Shown: piece by piece, positions 47,363-57,981 of the stretch | Layout: every line of letters starts with the position of its first letter | Numbering within the stretch: the first letter of the stretch is position 1 | NCBI GenBank assembly: GCA_009599575.1 | Contig: VWND01000010.1 | Coordinates: 1-64,000, forward strand | Source of the DNA: Blumeriella jaapii | Lineage: Eukaryota; Ascomycota; Leotiomycetes; Helotiales; Drepanopezizaceae | Length of the DNA: 64,000 bases | Reading direction: 5' to 3' | Translations under genes and position numbers: made by a program | Notes under the pieces: model-generated | Seen by the model: the letters and a program-made list of their open reading frames with translations, nothing else | The model's database searches: none | What the model was told of the DNA's origin: nothing

Positions 47363-47955
47363 CAGTGGGTGGACACATGAATGTGCGCGTCAGTAAATAG
47401 TCCTTACCCCAACAAAATTCTTCTACCTTTACAACTTCATAACTCCACCATTGCTTAATCGATTTTAAATACAAATAGCTTAAATTAAAGCTGAAAATCG
47501 AAATAATACTTGATTTCAATCAGTATTTAGTATACCATTCAATTGCAGCTTTAAAAGCGTTTATTTTCTTTGCATGCCTTCCGCTAGCTTATTTGACAAC
47601 TGATCTTCCAGGAGCTTTAACGCTTTTTACGTAGCTTTTATTAAAAATCGTTGTATAAGATTATTGTTTTTTATTACTATTAGCTTTGATTTAAATTTGA
47701 AATTTCTTGTTTTGACCATTTTTTTAAGATTTTCGATCGGGTTAAAATCCGGTACAAAAAGCACTATTTTCAGACTTATATTACGAAACTATAGCTAAAT
47801 AAAAAGTGCTTTATAAATTAGAGTATTATCTTAAATATAAATGCTATCGTCGTAAAAGTTCGTAAAAAAGAATTTGTTAAAAACGTCGAGAAATATGGCG
47901 GTTGTAATAAGTAACCGTCCGATTCACACGCGCACATTCATGTGTCCACGTACTG
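47363..47955 (-). mobile_element. Tc1/mariner deletion derivative (593 bp)
   Basis: Terminal inverted repeats of about 30 bp begin CAGTGGGTGGACACATGAAT on the left and CAGTACGTGGACACATGAAT on the complement of the right, flanked by TA on both sides (47361-47362, 47956-47957). On the minus strand the interior encodes the C-terminal end of a DDE transposase: FVPDFNPIENLKKMVKTR, matching the mariner 'PPYSPDxNPIENLW' signature, then LIKAT and KALKLLEDQLSNK. The N-terminal two thirds are missing, so it is non-autonomous. The ends are GC-balanced, so it is younger than C. Confidence 0.9.
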
Positions 47956-47957
47956 TA

Positions 47958-48620
47958 CGTTCGCAAAATATTTTAAAGGCTCGCTGACGCTGAATTACAG
48001 GCCGATATTCGGAAATCTGAATTTAACGTTATTCGGATCCGTTATTTAAGTTTTATTATTTTTATTAAAAATTTAAAAATAAATTCAGAAAAGATTTCCG
48101 TGATCGCTTATTAAAAGCTTTTTATTATTATAAAAAATATACAAAGCTTTTTTAGTTTTTATAACTTTTACCGACGTTTTATTCGAAACTACGGTATAAT
48201 TACAAAGCTTTTAATTTATTTGACTAAGGCTAACGTTTTTTATAATTTTATTTTTGAATATTAAAAGAGTTTCGATCTTTTTATATTAGTTTTTATTACT
48301 GCATCAGTTTTATAATATTATAGGCAAAACCTTTTTTGTATATTAAAAATTAACGTTTTCGACGGCGTAGTAGCTTTTGTGCTTTCGCAATTTTATAGCG
48401 ACGACTGGTTTTCAGTCGCTTATTTTAGTAAAATTATAGCTTTCGCAAAGCTAAATTACGTCGTATACAATAAAAAAATATTCGTAATTATAAAATTTCT
48501 AGGCAATTTTCGTATTGAATTAATTAGCTTAGTTTATTAAATTAAAATTATTACTAATTATAAAACCTTGAAATATTTTATGATTTTTAAATTTTTAAAC
48601 GTTCGACAAGTACGCTAGGC
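47958..48620 (+). pseudogene. Element C reverse transcriptase end and RNase H
   Basis: Resumes right after the mariner with the gypsy thumb (ELQADIR-like, KSEFNV) and reaches DGVVAFVLSQFYSDDWFSVAYFSK...AFAKLNYVVYNKKIF, matching RNase H 'GAVLSQ...PVAYxSKxMxxAExNYxxYxKEL'. Confidence 0.8.
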
Positions 48621-49199
48621 CGAGCTTTTCGCCGATTACAATTTTTTTATTACGTATAAACCAAGTAAACACAATTTTTTAGCTGACGTATTAATATGTC
48701 GTACGAGCGAATTCGATCGTTAAAATTCTTTTAAACGCATTTAGCGCTTGCAAATCTTTTTCCGAGCCGATCAGATCGATTATCGCCTTTTGATTAAAAA
48801 ACTTCGTTTTTTTACGGCTTTCGAAACAGCTGTTTTTATCGTTGAAATAGCTGATTTTTTTTTCGCATTCCGTATCGTTGATTAAATTTTCCACGTTAAT
48901 CGCACAGCTAGCAGCCTGATGATTTTCCGAAAAAAAGCTGTACGAAACGCTACGAAAAAGAACGACGCTAATAATACTTCGTATATATTTAAACGCGATT
49001 TGCTGCTATATTACGGTCGCTTAATAATATCAGACGTCGATTATTTTCGTTTGGCTTTTATACGAGAATACACGACCAGATTTTTATCGCTTATTCTAGC
49101 GTTCGTAAAATTACGCAATTGCTTTCGGACTAATATTATTAGCGAGGTATAACAGCTTTCGTAAAATAATATTATCGCAATTGCTACGCTTATCGAAAA

Positions 49200-50135
49200 A
49201 ATTTTGTTTTAAAAAATAAACGCTTCGGCTTTTTTCAGCTTTTTTTTATTTCTAACCATTTTTGGAAATATATTATAATAGACTTTTGCAGCTTTAATAA
49301 AAACAAACACGGTTACGATAACGTATTCGTAATAATAAATCGCTTTTTCAAACAGATTATTTCGATTTTTTATTATAAAAATATCGACGCTCGAAACTTT
49401 GCTAAATTGTATATATTTTACGTATATAAGTATTTTGGCTTTTTAAAAAGTATTATTAGCGATCGTGGCCTTTAATATTGGTTTATTTTTTGGTCTGAAT
49501 TAAACAAAATATTCGGTACGCAATTAAAGCTTTCGATAGCCGCTTATTTTAAAACCGACGGTTAAACCGAAATTTACAACTAATATTTGTAAAAACGCTT
49601 TCGATTTTTCGTAAATTTTTATTAAAACGATTGGAACGAATTTTTTTTTATAATGGATTTCGCTTAAATGGTTTTTTTTTACGAAAATTTAAATGGTTTT
49701 TTACTTTTTAAAATTATATACGATTATACTTTTTATATTAATTAAAATTAGAAGTTCGATATTTTTTTTTTTTTAAACTTTTTATATAAGCTAAACGCAA
49801 ACGAAGCTCGTATATACGCTCGCCGCTATTACGACGCTTAGAACCTCGCCAAATCGCATTTTTAATAAGCTTACGACAAAATAAAAAAAAATACGAATAA
49901 GTTTCGCCGCGCGATCGATTTTAACGTTGGCGATTACGTATGGCTCGATATGCGTTTATTTCCGATTTTCCGGCTTTTTCGTAAGCTTGACAATTTTACA
50001 AACGGCTTTTTTAAAATTATAGCCAAAATTTTCGATAACGCTTTTAAGCTAAACCTTTTTAATATTATAAACGTATATCTAGTTTTTCACGCTAATCGAT
50101 TGCGTAAAGCAGCTAACGACGCGCTTTTAAATTAG
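49200..50135 (+). pseudogene. Element C integrase (decayed)
   Basis: Plus frames show DNVFVIIDRFFK, FGFLKSIISDRGL, LKLSIAAYFKTDG*TEIYN and, in the open piece 49950-50135, FRKLDNFTNGFFKI...INVYLVFHANRLRKAANDAL, matching 'RKLDxKxxGPFxI...IHNVFHVSLLRPA'. The catalytic Asp (ISDRG) and the TDGQTE block are legible. Confidence 0.82.
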
Positions 50136-50139
50136 ATTA

Positions 50140-50474
50140 ATTCAGTTTTTAAATTTATTAATATAATTGGTAAGTTTAAATACGAAATCGAAGAATTAAT
50201 CGTTTATCGAATGCAGCGGAAGACTTTTTAATATAAAACTTTTTAAGTAGGCTTAGATAAAGATTTTACGTGGTATTTCGCGTTTGATTTTATATATGCT
50301 TTTTTAAAAGTGCGCGACTTTTATTTGACGTATAAAAAGCTTTTCGGTTTTTTTGTAAAATTTGTAAATTGGCTAAAGGCGTATTCCGAAGGTTTGGATT
50401 CGTACGATTATTTAAATAGCGACGTATTAATGCATAAAAGCTCGAGGACGCGTTTTTTTCGGACGGAGGGGTAA
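50140..50474 (+). pseudogene. Element C chromodomain-like tail and polypurine tract
   Basis: Reads KYEIEELIVYRMQRKTF, then FYLTYKKLFGFFVKFVNWLKAYSEGLD, then RFFRTEG* where the polypurine tract overlaps the stop. The 'YEVEEIL.CR...' entry is chromodomain-like. A less mutated copy of the same tail lies at about 55800-56120. Confidence 0.7.
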
Positions 50475-50740
50475 TGTAACGATTTATTTTCTTGCCCCTC
50501 GTATTATTCTAGTAACTACGTGTAGCTGCAAGCTTTCTGGTTTCCTAGTGGGTCTTTTTATCAATTGTGGAAATTATTTATATATATAAGGCCTTTTTCT
50601 TTTAGCAACTTTTGCTTTTTGCAGTTGTTGATTTTAAGTAAATATTTTTGTTACAAAACCAAAGGCTCGTTTTTTATATTATATAAACACGGCGACCAGT
50701 TGACTGATCTCCCAGCCCTTCGACTGATTAAATCGTCATA
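50475..50740 (+). repeat. 3' LTR of element C
   Basis: Preceded by a purine tract and TAA, starts TGTAACGA, ends TCGTCATA (the CA became TA), and is followed by the CGATT target duplication. Confidence 0.92.
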
Positions 50741-50745
50741 CGATT

Positions 50746-53038
50746 GGCGGTTTGATTTGAAAAGCCAAACGAATATCTTTTAAAAAAGCTTCGGCGAAAT
50801 AAAAATCGGCTAATAAGCGTTATCGTTCAGTTTGAAAAAGCTCGTTTTTGTGTAATTGATCGATTTCAGATGGTAATTTAAAGTTATTTGCTACGGCGCC
50901 GAGCTTTTGTAATTATTAATTAATTTCGTACAAAAAAGCTGAAAACACTTCCATTCCGGGTTAAAAAGCTAAAATAATAAAAACAAAAGTTTCTGTACGA
51001 CGAAATATAACTAATTAAACGATTGTTTTGTAAAAATAGCGTTTCTGAATTAGGCCTGGAATAGCCAATTAATAAAAATGCTAAGGTAAACAATTCGTAC
51101 GGCAAAAGTCTGAATTAAAACAAAAAGTGTTTTTGATTTAGTTAATATAAAAATTATGTTTTCGAAGCTAAGGTTTTTTTAGAATAAAATCGTATTTTCT
51201 TAGTTTTGTAATAAAAGCTGTAATTAATTCGATATGGCTGGCTATTTTGGTATGAAAAAAAACTTGGTGAATAACGTCGCCGTATATAAAAAAGCGACCG
51301 TCAACTACGGTAAGTTTACGTGGGTTAATAAGTAAAATAAAGGTTATTTCGTAGTATTATACGAAAAAATAGTTAATAAAATTATCGGTAGCTTCGGAGT
51401 TGTTTAAAAAATAAATTTTGATATATATACTATTAGTAATTATAATACAAAGCAATATTAAATATGGTTCCGGAACGCCGTTTAAAGCAAATAATTTCAA
51501 TTTATTTTTTAAAAATTTTTAATAATAATAATTATTAAAAACAGTTAGTTTTCCGACTTTTTTGCTTCGGCTTTAGCTTTTTTAATTTAAAAAGAAATCG
51601 GGGCAATTAATAATTCGGTGTTTATCGCTGGCATATTATAAGCAGAAGTTGTTAGCAAAAAGGTAGGTTCGGCGAGCTAGCTTTTCGGCATTTTTTATTA
51701 AGCGTCTGTTTTTCGCTATATTAACTGCGGTTTAAGTAATTGTTTTAGTTTGGATGGCGCTAAGATTTATAAAATCGCTTTGAATAATAATCGTAATAAT
51801 AGTTTTAAAAACGGAAGTAAAAGAAAAAGTTATTTTTACGTAGCGGCTTTTTGTTTTATAATAATTAGAATTTAGTTATCGAAAAACGGTATCGGTTTCG
51901 CGCATTTGAGCGCAGAAACTAATAAAATCGGTTTTTAAATCGGAAAAATTGATATACGACAAACGAATAATAATATTAAAATAAAAAGCTTCGCGTAAAA
52001 TTGCGATAGCAGTTTCGTTATTAAATTTAATATAATTTTTAATTTCCAGCCAAATAAAAAAAAATAAATAGGAGTTGATTGCTTTATTTAAAAAACAGAA
52101 TTTTTTTAAATATATTTGCTTATTAATTAAAAATATCGAACGATTATTATAAAATTTAAATTATTTTTGCAATAATTAAATAGAAAAAAATACCGTCCGT
52201 ACGTAAACTTTTTTGTAAAGTATTTTTAGCTGTATCGGAAAGGCGGAAAAAAAAAAAAATAGTTTATACGATTTTGTTCGGTCGCATATCAGTTTTTTGA
52301 TTAAAACGAAGCTTTAGAATTATATTTTAAAAAAAAATAGTAAAATGTTTTATAACGTTTTTAATGCTATCCGAATCAGTAAATTTATCGAGGTCGGAAA
52401 AAGCAAATGTTTTTTTTTTCGGTGCTTGGTATATTCTGACTAATAAAAGCTTATTTTCGGAAATTGGTAAATTCGGTTTCGAAATTTTAAATCACTTTTT
52501 TTTAAAACGCTTTTTTTTTTTAATATTATATCGTTTAAATATTTAGCTTTTAAATTTGATTAATTAATTTGGCTTTAAATAATATTATTATATCGTTTTA
52601 TTTTACCGCGTAAGCGAAAATATCGAGGATTTCGCGGAAGCAAACTTTTGTATTAGCGATTAAAACGGCGGCGATTTGATCGGAGTATTTAAAAAGCTTT
52701 AAAATAAAGCATTTAAAAGATTCCGACAATTTGGAAAGTTCCGACATTTTAATGCTCGTTAAAAAAGGAGCGTAAACTATATTTCGTTCCGGAATATAAG
52801 CAAAAACAAAACAAAGTTTTTTAAATATAAGTTTTATATTAAAAAAAATTGTCGTTTCGTAGTTTCGTAAAAATCGTAAAAATGAAAAGTCGTAAAGGTT
52901 ATTTTTAAAAAGTCGTAAAAATCGTTATCGCGATAAGATTTATTAACTTTCCGTATGCGCAAAAGCAAAACAGAATTGGCAGGCTTTTTCAGCTTAAAGG
53001 CTGAAATAAGGGTGTCAAAAAAGGTTTGGTAGTTAATA
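50746..53038 (-). pseudogene. Element B gag and early pol region (decayed)
   Basis: Between the C insertion and B's 5' LTR. Minus frames such as LADFYFAEAFLKDIRLAFQIK adjoin the C insertion and read on into the RT at 32427. The rest (ORFs 50920-51105 minus and 52364-52546 plus are incidental) is too mutated to recognise gag motifs. Confidence 0.45.
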
Positions 53039-53213
53039 TGTTAAAGGATGCGAACGAGCAAAAGGTTCGTAGATGATTTGCATTAACTACGGGGTTCTAA
53101 ATTTAAAAATGTCGTGAAGTCTAAAATACAGTGTGTGCGGGCTCCGATGTCACGTGACAATAACGTGACCTTCGGACCACGTGATTAACGAACTGACGTT
53201 TCATCCCTTCACA
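53039..53213 (-). repeat. 5' LTR of element B
   Basis: TGTTAAAGGATGCG...CATCCCTTCACA in plus orientation, followed by the AAAAG duplication. It contains a GTCACGTGAC palindrome (about 53149-53160). Confidence 0.92.
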
Positions 53214-53218
53214 AAAAG

Positions 53219-54600
53219 TCAATTTTCGCAATTGAACTTTTCGTTTAATAGTTTCAATTGCATTGCGTAACTAGGATGCGACGCTTTTATACGTATTTGC
53301 AGGATTTATTAAAGCGTATTTGCATTTTTGTACGTTATTGCAAGCGTTGATAACCTGGTTTCGCAAATAATTATTTAATTCGTACTTTTTAATAAGAATT
53401 TGTTAATACAACGCTAGTTTTTCGAATATAATTTCTAAGCATTTTAAGCGTAATTTGCCAGGGTTTTCAGCCTGTATTCCTTTGTATATAATTGTACGCC
53501 ATGCTGTTAAATAAAGCTTGCGATTCTTAATCGTTTCGAAATAAGCTTTTATAAAACTAATTATCACGCTAAACTGATAGTTTTTTTTACGAATTATAAT
53601 ATTGCAATAATAGGCGTCAGCTGCTTTTTTTTAAGTATATGCGAAAAAGCTTTCGCGTATAAGCTTTCGGAAAGATTGCATAAATCGCACAAATTATAAA
53701 ATTTCTTCAGCTTTACGTAAAGTATATCCTATATTTTATTTCCGTATTTTATTTTATTTTTGTAATATATTTTGCTAAGATTTAAAATTAGCTATGCGAA
53801 GTTATTTTTTTTTGTAAAATCTGACTTTTGCTTTTTCGTCGTCGCCTGAAAGTTTATCGGAAAAATCGTTGCTTTTAATTTTAGGAATTTTCGTTTTGTT
53901 TTTAAAATTGTATAACGTTTTGTCTCGTGTAAAAAGTGTATTACGTACGTTATTATCGCTACTTTTGGTAAGTATTTTAGTTGTTCGTAACGCATAAACG
54001 TTGGCTAGGCTGTTTTTTTGCTTTTTAAAATCCATTTTTATTATTTTCGATATAAGCATTTTTATTATTGTAATAATTTTCGCTTCCGATAATTGATTTG
54101 GATAGAGGGAGCAAGGGTGGGTTTTCCTTTTTATTTTTGGAAGCTATTTCGTAGCTAAATCTTTTAATTTTTTTTTGTTGTCGTTTTTTATTTGCAAAGG
54201 TAAAAAGGGCAGGTTTATTTTTTTGAAGTATTGCTGCTAGGCGATTTGTATAGCTATTATTTCGTTTTTTTGTAGGTAAGGTTATATTAATTTTATAAGT
54301 AAACAAATAGTTGTAGAAGCTGCGTTTTAAAAAAGGCGTATGTAATATTAAATAAATCGGCGTTTTAATTAGCAAAATCTTTTTTAAAAAAGTTTTTATA
54401 AAGCCTTTTTTTAAACGTATTTGTGTTCTGTTTTATAACGGTTTAAAAAAAAGGTAGATCTATTTATTTACAGCAGGAGCGGTTTAATAAGCAATTGTTT
54501 TTGGTTTAAATTGCTTTAGCCAAAGGTCGGGTATCGATTTCGAAATCTAGGTCGAATAAAAGGTTTCGAATGGGATAGGAAAACATTTTCGATATTTTGG
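53219..54600 (-). pseudogene. RIP-degraded minus-strand ORF interrupted by element B, family unknown
   Basis: A frame starting at ATG 54584-54586 (MFSYPIRNLLFDLDFEIDTR) continues with stops that are nearly all TAA in Gln-rich context, through KTQLLQLF (~54.32 kb) and APSIQINYRK (~54.08 kb). Open pieces in other frames are 54025-54375, 53802-54059 and 53792-53995. After removing B the tract continues at 28882 and leftwards. It could be the gag or ORF1 of an older retroelement. I recognise no motif. Confidence 0.35.
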
Positions 54601-55150
54601 CTGCTTTTGTTTGCAATCAGAAGGGTTGCAAGGTGTAGATTGTAAGGTTGCAAGGTCGAATTAGATTATTGCTGTTTTTGATGCGCAGGCTGCAGGCTCG
54701 GGCTTGGCGCAAATAAATGGGTTTTTGTTGATTTTGGTTTTTGGTTTTGGTTGCGTAAATTAGGCGCGAGCGTATAAAACGCGTACAGTCAAAGGGTCAT
54801 CTTCTAGTACCTGATTTCAGCTATTTCGAAAAAGTCGTCGATTTTAGCGTAGCTTTAAATGCAGGAAGGGGTCGTTTTTTGCATCGTTTTGCTATCTTTT
54901 TTTTAATAAACCTAGCTGCTTTATAATTAATAGTGAAATTAACCACTGATCAGTGTTGGTATCATATAAAAGGGGTTGTATATATATAGTTGAGATATTG
55001 TAATAACTGGGGTTGTATTGCGAAAAAGATTTAAGGAATAAACTAGCTATCGCACGGAGTATGTGTAGGTAGGGCTGCACGCTTGCAGCCTACCATCACG
55101 TGGTGTGATTATATGATTGTGCGCATGATCAACCATTATCATATATCCAC
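54600..55150. other. GC-variable spacer, possible 5' region of the decayed element
   Basis: Includes GGTTGCAAGG repeats (54637-54661) and a less mutated stretch (54892-55145) with an inverted repeat GCTGCA-CGCT-TGCAGC (55074-55089) and CACGTG at ~55098. This might be an LTR or 5' UTR of the minus-strand element, but I found no partner copy in the window. Confidence 0.3.
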
Positions 55151-56392
55151 AATTTTTTTGCTATTTCTCGTGTTACCCCAGCAATTACGTATAGCTGCAA
55201 ACTTTCTAGTTTTCTAATAGATTTTTTATTAATTATGGAAATTATTTATATATATAAGGCTTTTTTTTTAGCAATTTTTGCCTTTTGCAATTGTTAATTC
55301 TAAATAAATATTTTTGTTATAGAACCAAAGGCTCGTTTTTTATACCATATAAACACGGCGACCAGTTGACTGATCTCCCAGCCTTCCGATTAATTAAATC
55401 GTCACAGATATTTTCCTTTTTTTTTATTTTTTTATATAAACTAAACGCAAACGAAACTCGTGCGTACGCTCGCCGCTATTACGACGCTTAAAACCTCGCC
55501 AAATCGCACTTTTAACAAGCCTACGACAAAATAAAAAAAAATACAAATAAATCTCGCCGCGCAATCGATTTTAATATTAGCGATTATATATAGCTCGATA
55601 TGCGTTTATTTCCGATCTTCCGGCTATTTCGCAAATTCGACAGTTTTACAAACGGCCCTTTTAAAATTATAATTAAAATTTTCGACAACGTTTTTAAACT
55701 AGACTTTTTTAATATTATAAACGTATATTTAGTTTTTCACGCTAATCGATTGCGTAAAGCAGCTGACGACGCGCTTCCAAATCAAATTAACCCAATCTTT
55801 GAACTTATTAATATAATTAATAAACTTAAATACGAAATCGAAGAATTAATCGCCTGTCGAATGCAGCGGAAAACCTTTTAATACAAAGCTTTTTAAATAA
55901 GCTTAAATAAAAATCTTACGTAATATTTCGCGTTTGATTTTATATATGCTTTTTTAAAAATGCGCGACTTTCATTTGGCGCATAAAAAGCTTTCCGGTCT
56001 TTTTGCAAAGCTCGTAGACTGGCTGAAAGCGTATTCCGAAAGTTTAAATTCGTACGATCATTTGGATAACAACGTACCAATAAATAAAAACTCGAAAGCG
56101 CGCTTTTTTCGAACGAAAAAGTAATATAACGACTTATTCTTTTGCCATCTTTCGTATCGCTCCAGTAATTACGTATAGCTGCAAATTCCCTGGTTTTTTA
56201 ATAGATCTCCCATCAATTATAAAAATTATTTATATATATAAAGCTTTCTTTTTTTAACAATTTCTGCCTTTTGCAATTAATAATTCTAAATGAATATCTT
56301 TATTACAAAACCAAAAGCTCGTTTTTTATATCATATAAACACGGCGACCAGTTGACTAATTTTCCAGCCCTCCGACTAATTAAATCGTCACA
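55151..56392 (+). mobile_element. LTR-integrase tail-LTR deletion derivative of family C
   Basis: C-family LTRs at about 55151-55406 (left edge diverged) and 56125-56392 flank only about 0.7 kb: the C-terminal integrase (ORF 55600-55881: FRKFDSFTNGPFKI...VYLVFHANRLRKAADDALPN) and the chromodomain-like tail (KYEIEELIACRMQRKTF). Everything from the primer site to mid-integrase is gone; the left LTR joins directly to GATATTTTCCTTTT, which matches C at ~49754. It is less mutated than C at several sites (DALPN versus DALLN; GPF versus GFF). Confidence 0.85.
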
Positions 56393-56983
56393 TAAACTTC
56401 TCCGAAACCCCCTGTTAATAACCACCTTCAACAAATTTAAAAGCAAAGCATTTTTTTAAATAATACCACAAGCACGCAGTCCAATTTATACCTTCATTTA
56501 TTTTTTTTTTTCCTTTTTTCAGTTTTTTCTAAGAATTCCCTAGACTATCTTACCCATCGACATATAGCCGTATCAGTCTGGTTTTCCTACCTACTTTTAC
56601 ACTAAAAAATTAATTAATTGGTCGCCGTATTTACATAATATAAAAAACGAGCTTTTAATTTTATAATAAAAATATTTATTTAAAATTAATAATTGCAAAA
56701 AATAAGAGTTGCTAAAAAAAAATGCCTTATATATATAAATAGTTTCCATATTTGATAGGAAACCCATCAAAAAACCAGGGAGCTTGCAACTATACGTAGT
56801 TGCTGGGATGACACGAGAGGTGGCAAAAGAGTGAATCGTCACACTGGCGACCCCAGTTGACTGATCTCAGCCCTTCGACTGATTAGATCGTCACAAATGG
56901 CAGGGGGGGTTTTAGAGGGGTCTATGCCTCGACCATAGCTAAAACTACCAAATCCCATAAATACAAAGTATCACCGTTTTACA
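56393..56983. repeat. Mosaic of broken and inverted LTRs of families C and D
   Basis: In order: inverted 5' part of a D LTR (56399-56602, ending in CTACTTTTACAC); an inverted C LTR (56606-56843); a plus-strand 3' end of a C LTR (56845-56895, GGCGACCCCAGTTGACTGAT...TCGTCACA); the plus-strand 3' part of a D LTR (56897-56983, ending CACCGTTTTACA). The two D pieces are in opposite orientation and overlap slightly, so at least one inversion or recombination between LTRs occurred. Confidence 0.85.
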
Positions 56984-57880
56984 GTATTGAATCTAGTCCG
57001 CGAGATCGTCGTCGACCTCGCACCCCGAGGGGCGGCATCGTTTTCGCGTACAAGCACCAAAGCGATGATTTGACAGACAGAGGGGGATGTGCAGGATAAA
57101 ATCATTTGTTTTTTCGTACTTCCGTAAAGCTGTAGAAGGCCAGTTGACACTTATGAAGCATTGTAAAAAGACCATAACACAGCCTGCTATAGGTTCAGGA
57201 AGGTGCGGAAACCCTTAAACAGTAAAGGATCTACGGCATGGGGACAGACTTTTTGAGGCGCTCGAGTAGTAGTAAGTGCCACTAATCCGCCCAAGCTTTC
57301 CTTCATTTCATGTTCAACAAGGATGCGTGGTTTCCGTCAAGGATCAAAATCCCACTATTAATAACAAAAACAACTTTCAGAGCTAGCCGTGCCCTCGCTC
57401 AAAGGAGAGTATCAGCTAATCACGACCCGGTACACGGTTCAGCAACGAGTACTTGGATATCCAATCCATGGCATCCCCATGAGGCGTGCATTATACGATA
57501 CATTAACGTCAAGGTCCACTTCCTCCCAAGGTCCTAGGAAATGGACCAGATGGCCAAGATAAGGTTCGGCCGTCCAAGATCCCGCAGTTAAAACTTATGA
57601 AAAATGCCATGCTGTACATCGTCTTTTCTACTGAAAACCGAAAGTTTGCCGCCCAAGAAAAAGCATGGTCTTGGGCCTTTAGCTTTAAATTGTGCTTGTT
57701 AACTGGATAATGGTATCGCATATCGAAAGTTCTCTGAATACGCGTGCGACGATCGAGCCCCTGGAAGACTTAAGCCATAGCATGATAGATTATGAGAAAG
57801 CCAAAGCTTTCTCGGTCTGGTCGAGCATAAGAACGGTAGAGTCGTTGGCAAAGACAACGACGGCTCAATTCGGTTCATGT

Positions 57881-57901
57881 CACGTGATAACTGGTCACGT
57901 G
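57881..57901. promoter_or_regulatory. Pair of CACGTG E-box-like sites
   Basis: CACGTG at 57881-57886 and 57896-57901, both within TCACGTGA contexts and 15 bp apart. CACGTG binds bHLH factors in fungi. Relevance to the nuclease gene 530 bp away is speculative. Confidence 0.3.
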
Positions 57902-57967
57902 AAAGGGCAGAGATCGGGATTGTCGAACTCGTCTTGAAATTTTGATAGCGTGACAACATATGATCCA

Positions 57968-57981
57968 TTAGGGTTAGGGTT
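57968..57981. repeat. Interstitial telomeric repeat, TTAGGGTTAGGGTT
   Basis: Two and a third units of the fungal telomere repeat in otherwise unique sequence. Confidence 0.85.

Larger units (their letters stand above)
32428..50740 (+). mobile_element. Ty3/gypsy retrotransposon C, nested in B and itself interrupted twice
   Basis: LTRs 32428-32692 (265 bp) and 50475-50740 (266 bp) with terminal TGTGACGA/TCGTCACA inverted ends (now partly mutated), and CGATT duplications at 32423-32427 and 50741-50745. Plus-strand order: gag region (44.6-45.6 kb), protease (45.7-45.8), reverse transcriptase (46.8-47.3, continuing at 47.96), RNase H (48.3-48.5), integrase (49.2-50.1), chromodomain-like tail (50.16-50.46) and a polypurine tract GGACGGAGGGG (50461-50471). 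D entered at 33316 and a mariner at 47362. C alone is about 6.4 kb. Confidence 0.93.
28883..53213 (-). mobile_element. Ty3/gypsy retrotransposon B, split by nested insertions
   Basis: Two 175-bp LTRs (28883-29057 and 53039-53213) with flanking 5-bp duplications AAAAG (28878-28882 and 53214-53218). Minus-strand coding: gag/PR-region relics at 50.75-53.0 kb, reverse transcriptase at 31.3-32.4 kb, integrase towards 29.6 kb. The 18.3-kb element C interrupts pol just before the reverse transcriptase. Without C, B is about 6.0 kb. The inner LTR is heavily C-to-T mutated, whereas 53039-53213 keeps more of its GC content. Confidence 0.92.
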
